The translations under genes were made by a program, and so were the position numbers. A stretch of DNA of 64,000 nt, taken from Stemphylium vesicarium. Taxonomy: Eukaryota; Ascomycota; Dothideomycetes; Pleosporales; Pleosporaceae. This document shows, piece by piece, positions 45,028 to 55,737 of this stretch (the first letter of the stretch is position 1; each line of letters opens with the position of its first letter). Below the pieces are notes generated by a model. The model was not told the origin of the DNA, did not search any database, and saw nothing but the letters and a program-made list of their open reading frames with translations. Location of the stretch: contig QXCR01000109.1 in NCBI GenBank assembly GCA_004380135.1, positions 1 through 64,000 of the forward strand. Direction: 5' to 3'.

Positions 45028-45061
45028 ACGCGTTGGATGGCCTGAAAGAAACGCGACGCGT
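45028..45061. promoter_or_regulatory. Pair of MluI cell-cycle boxes (ACGCGT) upstream of RNR1
   Basis: ACGCGT occurs at 45028-45033 and again at 45056-45061, both perfect. They lie between RNR1 (minus, ATG at 44910) and mitochondrial bL17 (plus, ATG at 45258). ACGCGT is the MBF (Mbp1-Swi6) binding core that drives G1/S transcription of ribonucleotide reductase in yeasts. The palindrome does not show which gene it serves; RNR1 is the natural target. Confidence 0.6.
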
Positions 45062-45257
45062 TGCTTAGGTCACGAATTAGTTAAGTGCTTGCATAATCAG
45101 AAAGGGTCGTGCAGGGGGGTGGAGTCGGGGAAATCACCGCCGGCAGCCCGAACTTTTCGCGGGCCAGGCATCGCGGAGCACTGCAGGCAAGAGGGACTGC
45201 GACCGCACCCACGACTACGTTGCTCTATTCACGGCTTAGAATACCCAATTGCCCGGC

Positions 45258-46057
45258 ATGGCGGGCGGTCACATGAAATACCGCCACCTCAGCCGGTCGT
45301 CGGCGCATCGCCAGGCGCTTTTGCGAAACCTCGTCACATCGCTTTTCAAGCACGAAACCATAGCGACAACATGGCACAAGGCGAAGGAGGCTCAGCGGTT
45401 AGCCGAGAAGCTGATTACGCTCGGAAAGAAAAACACAGAGGCGACGCGGCGGAGAGCGACACAGATATTCTACGTATGACATGCGGAGGGCAAAAGTGAC
45501 AATGGCATACTGACAGGCGTCAGGAACCGAACACAATGGTACCCAAGCTATTTGGACCGATAAGAGAGCGCTACGTAAACAGACCCGGTGGCTACACCCG
45601 TGTCCTGCGCATTGAGCCCATGAAGGAAGACCAGGCCGAATCTGCCATCCTAGAACTCGTCGACGGGCCAAAAGACATGCGCTTCGCCATGACAGCGAAG
45701 ACGCTAGCACGGAGACCAGCAAAGCTCGGTCTGAGTCCCGGAATCACAATGCACGTCAAGAAAGTCACGCAGTTCCGCGAGGGGGGTGTAGAGAGCCTGC
45801 GGGAGATGGTTGAGCGATTGCGCGTAGAACAAAAAGATGGTCTCGACGAGAGGATATTACCACCACCGAGAAAGGTGTACCCCGAGGACAAGATGAAGAG
45901 GGAGATGCATTACTTTGAGGAGGTTGACAACTACAAGCTGCCGAACCCCATCAAGAAGAGGCATACCAAGAGGCAGCCCAAGGAGAAGGATTTGGTGGAG
46001 GATGTTGTAGTTGCCGAGCAAGTGGCGACCCCCGAACCCAGGAAGGAAGTTTCTTGA
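45258..46057 (+). CDS. Mitochondrial large-subunit ribosomal protein bL17m
   Basis: Exons 45258-45473 and 45524-46057 (50-nt intron) encode 249 aa. MAGGHMKYRHLSRSSAHRQA and LLRNLVTSLFKHETIATTWH are the bacterial L17 signature, with NTEATRRRATQIFY joined to EPNTMVPKLFGPIRERY and GGYTRVLRIEP. The eukaryotic C-terminal extension is basic and Glu-rich. It is an essential part of the mitoribosome (yeast MRPL8). The acceptor used is the second of two AGs 7 nt apart; only this one keeps the frame. It shares an upstream region with RNR1. Confidence 0.93.
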
Positions 46058-46469
46058 GGTCTATAGCCTATGTATAACGTATCAATGTGCAATATCGTCT
46101 TGACCTCCATTCAAGCCTTTTACATATGAGCCGTGATATACTCTCAGTACTACTGCTTGATAATCCTGTATGCTTGCGTGGGTGACCAGGAACGGACTGA
46201 CGACAAACTTGCTAGGTAGACTGTCGTTTAACACTAGGCTCTCCTTGTCAACATGACTGGTCAGGGGCGCTGGGTTGAGGTGGTGATCGCAGATTTCTTG
46301 GAGCAGAGTAGGGTTGGAAACTACTTCGATTTGAAGAACGTGCTGTGTCGAAAAACGCTCAGGGCAGTCAGAGGCTTAGCTTGCATACTGAAGTGTACTT
46401 ATTCCATCAGATTACTGTCGAACATTGTGTCTGCTCAACTTTGATCTTCCCAGCCAATATGTCACACGC
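46058..46469. other. Intergenic between converging genes
   Basis: 3' flanks of bL17m and the Dabb-domain gene. Nothing else seen. Confidence 0.5.
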
Positions 46470-47044
46470 TCATGACGCATCAGTAAAGACTCCATCCTGG
46501 AAGTCAACCACAGTAGCCTTTTCCACAACTGCATCAGCCGCCTCTTTGAATGCTTTGTGCACTGGATCGTCGTTTACATAATAGTCTCGATCTTGAACGG
46601 AATGAAACTGCAGGACAAAGGCATGACTGATGCCATTCTAAAAGAGTCAGCATCCAATTAATCACGTCTGTAACGACAATCGTACCTGCAAATTCTCCGT
46701 CGAAATGTCTTTCCCGCCCGCTATCGACACGATATACGGCCTATATGTACTCGGATGCACACACGCCTTCTTCAATCCAAAGAAGCGCGAAGTAATCTGT
46801 AAATACACCTCAGCAACCCCCCCTACAACCTCCCTAGCAACCACCTCACCTCTTTGATAGAAAAAGCACTAGTGCCAGATTTGAACTGGAACAGCACGAT
46901 ATGCGTCGTATACGGGATAACAGGCGCATGAGGCCCAAAGACCAATTCCGCCAGCTCGTGTCCAACGGTGCGCGAGAAGAGCAGCAGACTAGCACCGAGG
47001 AGCAGTAGCACGACGAGGCCGAAAGCCCTCTTGGGGATCATCAT
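46470..47044 (-). CDS. Stress-responsive A/B barrel (Dabb) domain protein with an N-terminal anchor
   Basis: Exons 47044-46850, 46796-46686 and 46637-46470 (introns of 53 and 48 nt) encode 157 aa. After MMIPKRAF comes one hydrophobic segment (GLVVLLLLGASLLLF), either a signal anchor or signal peptide. The Dabb domain starts at YTTHIVLFQFKSG, includes IVSIAGGKDISTENLQ and closes with HAFVLQFHSVQDRDYYVNDD and HKAFKEA. Dabb proteins are dimeric a+b barrels, mostly of unknown role. The membrane-anchored form is less usual. The start could lie further upstream, but a CA repeat interrupts that region. Confidence 0.8.
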
Positions 47045-47227
47045 GACCGCGAGTTGGAAGATAGCGCGGACGAAAGCGCACAAGGATATGCAGCCTAACG
47101 AGGCAAAAGCAAGGAACAAGCGTAGAAACGTGCGACTGGCTACGAGATCACCGGCGATGAGCGCATTGGCCGTAGGCAGCAGCAGCAGCAGCAGCGAAGC
47201 AGGGCGACTGCAAGGATGGATTGACAG

Positions 47228-47264
<37 letters not shown>

Positions 47265-48014
47265 GCATCTCCAACATCTTGTGTCCCCTGACGCCGCGCC
47301 CCCAAAGGCAAGGTGTACCTGATCAGTGTTTGGACAACCAGGCGAGGGGGATTCAAGCGCTAGACCAGAAGCAAGAGAACATAGCCGCCAAAATTGGCCT
47401 TCCACTTCCAGCTTTCCAAGCTTCCTTGCTGCAACGCCGACGGCGGACGGGCGGGCAAAGGGCTGGTTCCTAGGTAAAAGACGGGGTAAGGAAGCGCGGG
47501 CCCAAGCTCCCCTGTTCCCAGCTTTCCATGTTCCTTTGCGCGACGCCCGCCCCCACTTTAAACTGCAGTGACGTACCTGATCACCAACATAGCAACCAAC
47601 CTTGCAGTTTGCGAAAATTGACGCGGAATGCAAAACAGGGTGAATGCAACAAATGGGCCTGCCAAACATGCAGAAAAGTTTAAACTAATGATGCTATTTT
47701 GTGGCGCCTCTGCCCCTCTATCCCCCCAGTCCAGACCCGCCTGTAAAGTGGGTTCGATGTACGTCAATTGGGGGAGGTTAGAGTTAGCCAGCGAACGTGT
47801 TGCGCGCGCGGGCTGAGGACAGGTTCTGGGTGCGTCCTTTGGGTTCGCAATGGTGGGGCCTTGGCAGATACGTCATTGGCATGTCAGGTGCATATGGTAC
47901 GAGTACAAAAGAAGCTCGCCATTCCTCTCCCATTGCGAAACTATTACTGCAAAGTTCGACTTTCTAAATCATATACCCTCTCCATCTCCAAACTCTCAAC
48001 ACCAAATCAACACA
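47045..48014. other. Intergenic with microsatellites, 0.97 kb
   Basis: Divergent upstream region between the Dabb gene and the DUF1761 gene. It contains a GCA-unit repeat (about 47176-47195) and a long GT repeat (47230-47263). The stretch 47300-47560 is GC-rich. No gene supported. Confidence 0.5.
47230..47263. repeat. GT dinucleotide microsatellite
   Basis: A perfect run of 17 GT units, about 190 bp upstream of the Dabb gene start. Length polymorphism between strains is expected from its purity. Confidence 0.95.
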
Positions 48015-48630
48015 ATGGCTTCTCTTCATTGTAAGTCTGCACGCATTGATTGCGCTGCAATGCAATTGCGCAACACCATCACCTTCAGGTCGTGAAAGGA
48101 AACCTCACTGACTTCTTCTTCTACAGACCTCCCCCCCGTCAAGCCCTCTGCCATCGCCCTCGGCACAGCTTTCAACCACGCCGTCTCCCTCGCGGTCCTC
48201 GGCCCTGTCTTCGGCGACGCCTACCGCCGCGCCCAGCAAGCAAACTCAAAGGAGGAGTACTTCCACTCCAAGGAAGCCGCGACCGCCGCCGCATCATACG
48301 GTAGCTCCATCCTCGGCTCGGGTATCCAGGCCTACGGTGTCGGTGCCTTGATCAACGCCACCGGTACCCTTACCTACAAGGGCGCCGCCTACCTTGGTTC
48401 TCTCATCTTCTTCGCCTCTGCTGCTCCTTCGGTACGTCATCTTGCATATCTAAAGTCTTGAGGGGATTTGTTGGGCTAATTGCTTTTTTGCGTAGATCGT
48501 CTCCCAGATTGTCACCGAGAAGCGCCCCGTTGATACTATTGCTATTGGTGCTGTTGCCCGCGTCCTTGAGACTGTCGGTCTTAGCATGTTCCTCACCTAC
48601 TGGGGTACCCGCACCAACCCCTTCGACTAA
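48015..48630 (+). CDS. DUF1761 membrane protein
   Basis: Exons 48015-48030 (only 16 nt), 48127-48431 and 48496-48630 encode 151 aa. The splice gives MASLHYLPPVKPSAIALGTA, then SLAVLGPVFGDAYRRAQQAN, followed by three more hydrophobic segments (GSGIQAYGVGALINATG, AAYLGSLIFFASAAP, RVLETVGLSMFLTYWG). The order and length match the fungal DUF1761 family of small four-helix membrane proteins, whose function is unknown. Pyrimidine-rich acceptors precede both downstream exons. Confidence 0.88.
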
Positions 48631-49055
48631 GCGTCTTCATATATCTGCCCTGTAGTAAGGGTAAGAAGGAGTTTAGGGATTCTGGCATCTTCGTTTGCAT
48701 GATGTCGGATGATATGAATAGGGAACGGAGCTGAAAAGCTTGCTTCTCCCGATGATGTAATAATACTATCAAATGAACTAAATAATTCCAAAAATGGCTT
48801 TTTCTGGCGTGATGTGGAAGAAGAGGTGCAGTGGGTCAATTGCGTTTGGCCGATGAAGTTAATCTGAACCAGGTTGTAGGTGTTACAACCCAAGACCAAG
48901 TTTGTTATTCATGACCTAAGTCTTTGTTGTTGTTTACCATACCAGCCCGCACGAGAAATGAACATCTAGCACAATGTTATATGTACACCATGGTTCAAGG
49001 AAGCAGTATCTCATTAGATCCACACTAACAAAACCCAATCTCTATCCAGCTCCCC
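48631..49055. other. Intergenic between converging genes
   Basis: 3' flanks of the DUF1761 and MLH3 genes; AT-rich near 48750-48800. Nothing else seen. Confidence 0.5.
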
Positions 49056-52000
49056 TCACTCCCTCCACCTCTTCCAAGCCCTCACAAACCCCTCCTTCTC
49101 CCCACCCCCGGCATCACCTCCAGCACCTCCAGCGCCACTATCCTCACCCCCCAAATCCCCGCCTAATCCAACAAGCGGCACCATACTCGGCCGCCCATGC
49201 GCACACGCAAACGGGAAAACACACGCCGCCAGATTCCTAACCAACTGCACACAATCCGCGTGACCAAGTTGGTCGTTGAACATGATTGCTGAGCGACAGG
49301 CGCGGGAGTTGATGAGGTCGATTAGGGCTGGGGGGCATGAGGAGAGGAGTCTGGGCCAGGATGGCAGCGTTGCAGAAGAAGTCCAAGGAGACGTGGAAGA
49401 GGGTGAGGAAGGAAGTGGAGGCGGTAGAAGAGGGAGAAGAGGTAAACGACCCTCCTGGGTCCAAGACCAGACTGTAGACCGGAGGAGAGAAATCAGTATC
49501 CCAGGGTCGAGGGTGCAGCGTTGGGATATCGTTGGTGGGAGTGCAATGACAGAAACCACCGAGTCTTGTTTTCCGTCTTTAGGGGTGTGGTGGGCGTCTT
49601 TGGTGATGCTGTACAAAACAGCCCAAGCAGCAAAGCGCGCGGCATGTGTGGTGAATAACGCGCTTTCCTGCGCTGATACCGAGAATGTAAGTGGTTTATC
49701 TAGTATCAACGTGTTGACCCGTGCTGTGTGACCGAGGTTGGACTGCGGATGTGGGACGTCGTATGCTGCTGGGGTGCAGAGTTGAGCGAAGAGGGATTCT
49801 ACCTGCACCCTCTCGTCGGCTGCGTGTTGGTCGATGAGGACGAGCATGTCGGAGTGAGTATCTGATGCCGATGGTGACGAGTTGCGCATCTTGACTAGGA
49901 TGAATTTCTTGTCGACTTGGGCGATGACTTGGGCGGTTTGTAGGTTTGCTTTTGAGAAGCGGCTTGAGCTGCTTGTGGTAAATGCGTTGAAGGCCTTGTT
50001 CATGTTGGAATGGAAGCAGCTGTGATTCGAGTGATAGACCCCGGGGCTAGGCCCATCTTCGTCTATTCCGATTTGTTGGATACGGTTTTCGCTGGGCTTG
50101 AAGATTGGGTTCTCCCAGTCTCGCAGTACATTGTCTAACCAGGGGGACTTTCCTGTAATGGCTGTCGAGGCACGGGTTGGTAGTCGTACTAACCCAGTCG
50201 TAGTAGACCTTTGAGTTACCCCGAATCTGGGTGCAGGAGAATCGGTGTTTGGGCGTTGCCGAGTCTCTGGAATGGCACAGCCGGTCCTAGCGTTCAAGAG
50301 GTGGGTTTTCTTCGTTACAGGGTCCGTCCACATGATCGTGTCGTCGTTCTCCTTGTCATCTGCGCTTGAGATTTGTGCAGCTGGAAGAGGCTCATCGCGC
50401 GGTAATGCGCCTAATGCGCCTTGTGCAATTGGCTCAGGGTTGAACGAGGCAACACCTTCAGTCTGTGGAGGACGGAGAACGGCTCTGCCGGGATCTTCAG
50501 TAGACTTCGATTGACCCTTCGGCTTCGGTCTGGCGGGAAAGTTGTTGAAGAACTCAGATTTTCCACTCTTGATACGGGACCACTTTGCAAACGCTCCACG
50601 GTGCCTCTCGTATGGCGCAGAGTCTGGCCCATTGAAACGCTTTCTCTTGCGAGGCATGGCAGAGGCCGATCCATGTTTAGATGCCGCTGGCTGGCTTGTG
50701 GAAGCACCTCTCAAAGGTGCTGACAACGCGTCACTCTCACCAGAGTCGCTAAATACACTAGAGGCTGTATTGGGCCGATCACGTCTCTTGCGAGGCTGTT
50801 GGGGTCGGAAGTGGTGAACAGAGAGCCATTGCGTTATCATCGCGTCTATAACTTCCATTACATTCTGTATGTTGGCTTCATCCCCTAAGAATTGGTCTTC
50901 GGTCATGCTTGCCCTGGCTTCCATCAACGAGATGCGAAGATGAAACATGGGATATCGGTCGACGTCTTTCTTGGCCTTGAGCTGTCGGTTGGTATAACCA
51001 TCGTGTTTGAAGCGCTTGTCTGATTGGCGTCGGACCTTCTCATGTTCATCCACGACATCCTCGACAATGCCAAAACTAGAAAGTGCGAAAAGACGATTAA
51101 CTTGGTCGAACAATTCGTTGTGGCCACAGTCCGGGGATAGAGATTGCAGTCCGAGGGATATGAATTGGACATGTCTGCTAGGGGCCGGCTCAAGCGAGAT
51201 GGCGCCCTTGACAGAGATGGTAGAGGTGGATGCTGATGCTGGTACCCAGGATTGCCACTCGTCTACGGCGATGTAGTTGGCTTGGGTCAAGACGCTTAGA
51301 AGGGACGTGAATTGCGTTGACCGTGATTTCACAACTTCCTCGCTACTCTTGATCCCGCTTGACCCAGGAGTGTTGAGGGAGAGAAGCACTCTGTTGTCGC
51401 CATCTCGGACTCGCAAGGATACCTTGCCTTGCCAACTTAGTAGAAGCCCCGCAATGTCGCGCCTCATGGCATCCCACAATTTCTCATTTTCCGCTTTCTG
51501 ACCCGCCGCCCATGAACGCTGTTTCACCCGCACGGGCATGTTCCCAAAGAGGTTTCGTACAGTAACACGAGTGCCATGCTTTCCAGGCACCTCGTGACCA
51601 GCCGACGCCGGTAACTGCCGGTCGATAGTCTTGGAGTGATGGAAGGTGATGGAATTGTGAGAGCGATATTCGTGATGATGCGAGGCAATGGTCAAGAGCG
51701 ACATGGCAGCGAGTGAGGCAAGAAAGGTGCCATTGCGGCCGAGCAAAGGTTCGTCTGAATGAAATTTGGATGTGCCTACACCTGTCAATCATCCATCTAC
51801 CCTGCCGCCGACAGATGCACATACAGTATAGCTTCCCCAGCCTGCCTTCCTCATGGAACTCGAGGGGCGAAATGCCCAAGCCATCGTCTTCGACAATGCA
51901 GCCCCCGCGCGCAAAGTCGACGGTAGCCTCTATCCTGGTCGCTTTCGCGTCGAGGGAGTTCTTCGTGAGCTCCAGCACCACGCCCGTCAGCGACACAATG

Positions 52001-52110
52001 GCCGTGGATGACTTGATCTGCGCAACCACCTCGTCGGGCAGGGGCAATATGCTTCGGGCTGAAGCACTCGCGACGACATGTTTGGCGCCAGTCGTGTTGT
52101 TTCGCGTCAT
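49056..52110 (-). CDS. mlh3: DNA mismatch repair protein MLH3 (MutL homologue)
   Basis: Exons 52110-51825 and 51781-49056, across a 43-nt intron, encode 1003 aa. The N-terminal GHKL ATPase has motif I VLELTKNSLDAKAT, motif II VEDDGLGI and, across the splice, LYCVGTSKFHSDEPLLGRNG. A long disordered linker follows (about 380-680). The C-terminal endonuclease domain has IAQVDKKFILVKM, the metal-binding DQHAADERVQVE motif and CAHGRPSMVPLVG. The DQHA(X)2E(X)4E motif marks Mlh3/Pms1-type nicking endonucleases; Mlh3 acts with Mlh1 in meiotic crossover formation and in mismatch repair. A Ser/Pro-rich insert lies within the endonuclease domain. Confidence 0.92.
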
Positions 52111-52810
52111 GACGTAGTGTAGGCTTCCTCGTCCGCCCGCTCGTTGCTTAATGACCCGCGCCCGCTCATGTTTGGGGCCGCCCTGTGCGCAGTGGGGAGG
52201 GAGGTTGGACAGGTTGTGTCATGAAGATCTACAGAACATACGCAATCAAGCCGGTAGTGAAGGACTGAGGGTTGCTTAGTGCGGCGGGCGGCACTTGCGC
52301 TGGGGAAAGGGTCCAGCCGGAGATATCGAGCAGCAAACCAACCAACCACGACCAAGCCGCCCATAGCCCTCGCCCTTTCCGCATCAGACACGCTGCCCGG
52401 CCTCGACTGCGCAAACTAGACGCCTTCAATCGCGACATCGTACTCGCAGTAAAAAAGACAAAAAGACACCGACTGCACACGTTGCCACGCCACCATCACC
52501 GCATCATCTGACGGCGTGCGCTGGCCTTCCCGCCATTATCAACAGCCGCACTTCCATCGCCCAGGCTATTCCACGTGGATAAAGTACCGAGACCGAACGT
52601 GGAGTCCCGCGTCTAGCCAACCCAACGACCTCACTTTCTCACCATCGCTGCTCTATATTTGGCAGTCCACACGATGGCGACGGCCGAAGCAGCGTCGAGA
52701 CCCCATGGTACGATAAACTAGCCCAGCACAGCCGTGTCTTGGACAATTCCATAAAACCATCCCGCCCTGCACCACTTTCGCTTTTCCTTCTCCACTCCGT
52801 GTTGCAAAGT
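52111..52810. other. Divergent promoter region, MLH3 / Ser-Pro-rich gene
   Basis: Contains an ATG at 52674 opening a short frame (MATAEAASRPHGTIN) that ends in a TAG. This may be the true first exon of the next gene, but I could not find a GT..AG pair that joins it in frame. Otherwise presumed promoters. Confidence 0.4.
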
Positions 52811-54001
52811 ATGCTGACCAAGGACAAAGATCGCCATACGCGCAAACGCCCCTTTGCGGGCTGGATGAAGCGACTCGCCAACCTCAAGCCATCATCATCC
52901 GACGCACCCGGCAAGAAGAGCAATACCACCAAAAAAAACCCCGCGAAGAACAACCCCTACCCAGAATCCGGCTACATCAACACAGATGCGCCCGCGCCCG
53001 AGGACAGCCTGTCCGTATCGACGCCAGCTACGTTACGGTCGAATGACAGTTGTACATCTGTCGAGGAGACGGCAGCTGGACAGCGACAAGGGGTAGAGAA
53101 GAGCAACAAGTCCACAGCGCCCACTGTCGCGACACTCCCAGAGACAGTCCACTCCACGCGCTCAAAAGCCGAGACTGGTGGCAGCAATTTTGTCAACGGG
53201 GGCAGCACTTTCTCGTCACCTCACGGCTCCGAGCAATCCCTCACCACGACTTTGACGACGATACAATCAGCCGCGCCATCCAATGTGCTGAACATTGGCC
53301 AAGCCCCGAACCCGAACAATGCACCGACTTCGAACGGCATGGCCGTGCACTTTTCGCATCAATTCCCGACGACTTCACCGCCCCCTTCAGCCATACCGCC
53401 GCACCTGGCACCCCAGCAGCAGCCCAATTCATACCAAGGCGCCACCGCGAACAATATCCTGACCGACAATGCGTCTATCCTTACCCTTGCCTCTTCGTCG
53501 AAGCGCCGCCGTCGCAACTCAGTAGATACCAACGCCTCGATGCGCGCATTAGCCCCTTCGTCGCATTACGGCGGCAGTCGCGAATCGCTCCCGCTCAGCG
53601 TACTCTCCGCCAACCCCGAAACCATATACTCGCCCTCGAGCAGGCCGAGCAATGTCGGTGCCTTTGTCAACGCCGAAAGAGCAAGTGTATATTCTGCTTC
53701 CGGAGTCACCGCCCCGGTGCTGCCCAGCGAGCGCAACAGCTACTACGCGAACAAGCAGGCGGATGGACTTAGCGTCCGCAGCGGACTCCTTGGCCACGGC
53801 CGCACTGATAGCATCAGCAGCATGCGCGCAACGCCCACCAGCCCTCTCGCTAGCCCGCGCGATCCCATCGGCCCCGGTCGAATCAGCCGCAAGAGCTCGG
53901 AATGGAAGGAGGCGAGGGAAGCTAGTGACGAAGACGAGCTACAGGCGAGCCCCATTGTGGAAGAACATGAAGAGAAACCGAAACCTGATTCCCAAACTTG
54001 A
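52811..54001 (+). CDS. Ser/Pro-rich hypothetical protein
   Basis: From the first in-frame ATG (52811, MLTKDKDRHTRKRPFAGWMK) the protein is 396 aa. The frame is open upstream to 52739 without an ATG. The basic N-terminal block with RKRPFAGWMKRLANLK looks conserved and could bind membrane or nucleic acid. The rest is Ser/Thr/Asn/Pro-rich, with SSKRRRRNSVDTN as a possible nuclear signal, several RxxS sites, and an acidic C-terminus. Proteins like this occur widely in filamentous ascomycetes without known function. The true 5' end may include a short upstream exon at 52674. Confidence 0.7.
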   Translation: MLTKDKDRHTRKRPFAGWMKRLANLKPSSSDAPGKKSNTTKKNPAKNNPYPESGYINTDAPAPEDSLSVSTPATLRSNDSCTSVEETAAGQRQGVEKSNKSTAPTVATLPETVHSTRSKAETGGSNFVNGGSTFSSPHGSEQSLTTTLTTIQSAAPSNVLNIGQAPNPNNAPTSNGMAVHFSHQFPTTSPPPSAIPPHLAPQQQPNSYQGATANNILTDNASILTLASSSKRRRRNSVDTNASMRALAPSSHYGGSRESLPLSVLSANPETIYSPSSRPSNVGAFVNAERASVYSASGVTAPVLPSERNSYYANKQADGLSVRSGLLGHGRTDSISSMRATPTSPLASPRDPIGPGRISRKSSEWKEAREASDEDELQASPIVEEHEEKPKPDSQT

Positions 54002-54923
54002 CTTTTACAGTAGGCATGTATGTCACTGTTAGAGCGGTTTTCGATGCCTTAGACAGATAGGCACGGGAGGCATGGGAGTTGTGATGGTATTGGGTCGTGT
54101 GTCATGATATACGGGACTACTGGCATGGAAATGGAGGGAATGATTGGAAACGCTGGATTGAAGAGGGCGTTTGATTGTTTGTTGGTATGGTCGTCGGAGC
54201 GGTTCGGGATATGAACATGGTGTTTTTTTCGCTTCTTCATCTTATACCCTAGTATCGAATGGAGCTTTTTTTCTTTCTTCTTGGACTGCGGCCACTGCTG
54301 TTTATTGGGTGTGGCTGCTACTTTGTTGGGAAGCTGTCAATTTGGTCACGTGGGAGGTGATGACTTTGTCTCTGTTGGGAGTTCTTTCCTCTTTCCGCTG
54401 GTAATGCGACACCAATGCTCACTCACGACAGTCACTCACAATCAAGACACAACGCGAGACGAATGTGTCTTCAGGCGTTAGGCAATTGAATATAGTATTA
54501 CGGCGAGTCACTCACTCTTCGCAGATATCCAGTCACTACTAACGCGCACGACGGTCACTCGAAGACATGGCGCTGCATACTGGGAGCGAAGATGCTTTTC
54601 GATATTGTACATTTTAGTATTGTTGGAGACGCAATCTGTCATAGTGTCTGGTAACTACCAACTGTCCTCCTTGACTTTCACGAAAGACGGGTGGAGGCCG
54701 GCTTCTGTATGCACTTCCTCGTCTCAAACGCGCTCGTGGTGTGTGGTACCTGAGAACCCACGCCGTTGGCGCCTACAGAAGATGGCTGAACACAGGTTCC
54801 TGTTCGCGCCTTCCCGGCTCACACATGCTCGCAGTGTCTAGTGCCTAAGAGCCCACTTCCTTGATGCCAGCAAAAGACGGATCAAGACGGATTCCTGAAA
54901 GCGGTTTTTCGTCTCCCCCATCA
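54002..54923. other. Intergenic between converging genes, 0.9 kb
   Basis: No gene supported. The 3' flank of the Ser/Pro-rich gene has T-rich patches at 54220 and 54266. Confidence 0.5.
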
Positions 54924-55737
54924 TTATCCTTGTATGTGTTGCCAGACGCACGCCTCCTTTTCTTCGGGAGTAGCATGGAGGTGGTATGAACAAGGCTTGA
55001 TTACGACCTTTGTTCTGTCCTGCCCCGACAATGTACCTTGCTTCTGCATTATCCTGAGGAGGAAGCTATGTGGCAATTGCGACCACAGTAGCTTTTCTTC
55101 TTCGTCATCGTATTCCTCTTTCCATGCCAGACATTGCAGATCTACCATCAAGTTGAGAATTGAATTGTCTGCTGCTAGGTTCTCGAAAGCCCAAATGATT
55201 TCCTTGTAACCAGTAAAGTAGTATACTCGGCCGTTGTTTTCCTTCCAGTGACTGTCGACATACATGTTATGGACCAGATACTGAAAGTTCTGAGCGAGGA
55301 ATCGATCGCCGAACGCAGCAGACCTTAACATAAGACCCCACCAGGCTTCACGAGGAGAAAGGTCAGTTGGAGGAGGAACCTTTCTCTCTGCGATCCGCAG
55401 GGCTGAATAAATATCTCTAGGAAGGTCTTGGGAATAAATCCAGTGAACAAAAATGTTAAACACCTCGACTTCAACATCTCCTAGTGCCACTCCCTCGTCT
55501 GATTCCTTCCACCAGTCGTTATACGCGGTGCGGAAATACTCTGAGTGGTGGCAGATGAGTTCCTTGTGGATGTGGTATAGCTTCTTCTCAGGTCCAATGG
55601 CAATGGTAACGATCTCGCCTCTAGCAATAGACCTAACGTTGTCAGAAAACAGCATTGCCAAACAAAAAAGCTAGTCTCGACACTTACCCAATCACTGGAG
55701 CGCTCGAGGCCTTGGAGTTTGTGGGTGCTTCCGCCAT
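54924..55737 (-). CDS. BTB/POZ domain protein
   Basis: Exons 55737-55688 and 55632-54924 (55-nt intron, GTAAGT..GTTAG) encode 252 aa starting MAEAPTNSKASSAPVIG. The BTB fold begins GEIVTIAIGPEKKLYHIHKE and continues LICHHSEYFRTAYNDWW and VEVEVFNIFVHWIYSQDLP, the standard fungal BTB pattern. The C-terminal half is helical with no second known domain. Fungal BTB-only proteins of this type are abundant; a Cul3-adaptor role is possible but unproven. The splice adds the proper N-terminus in place of an internal start. Confidence 0.85.

Noticed and set aside
45089..45499. Plus-strand 136-codon frame overlapping bL17m exon 1
   Set aside because: Different frame from the clear L17 signature; a shadow.
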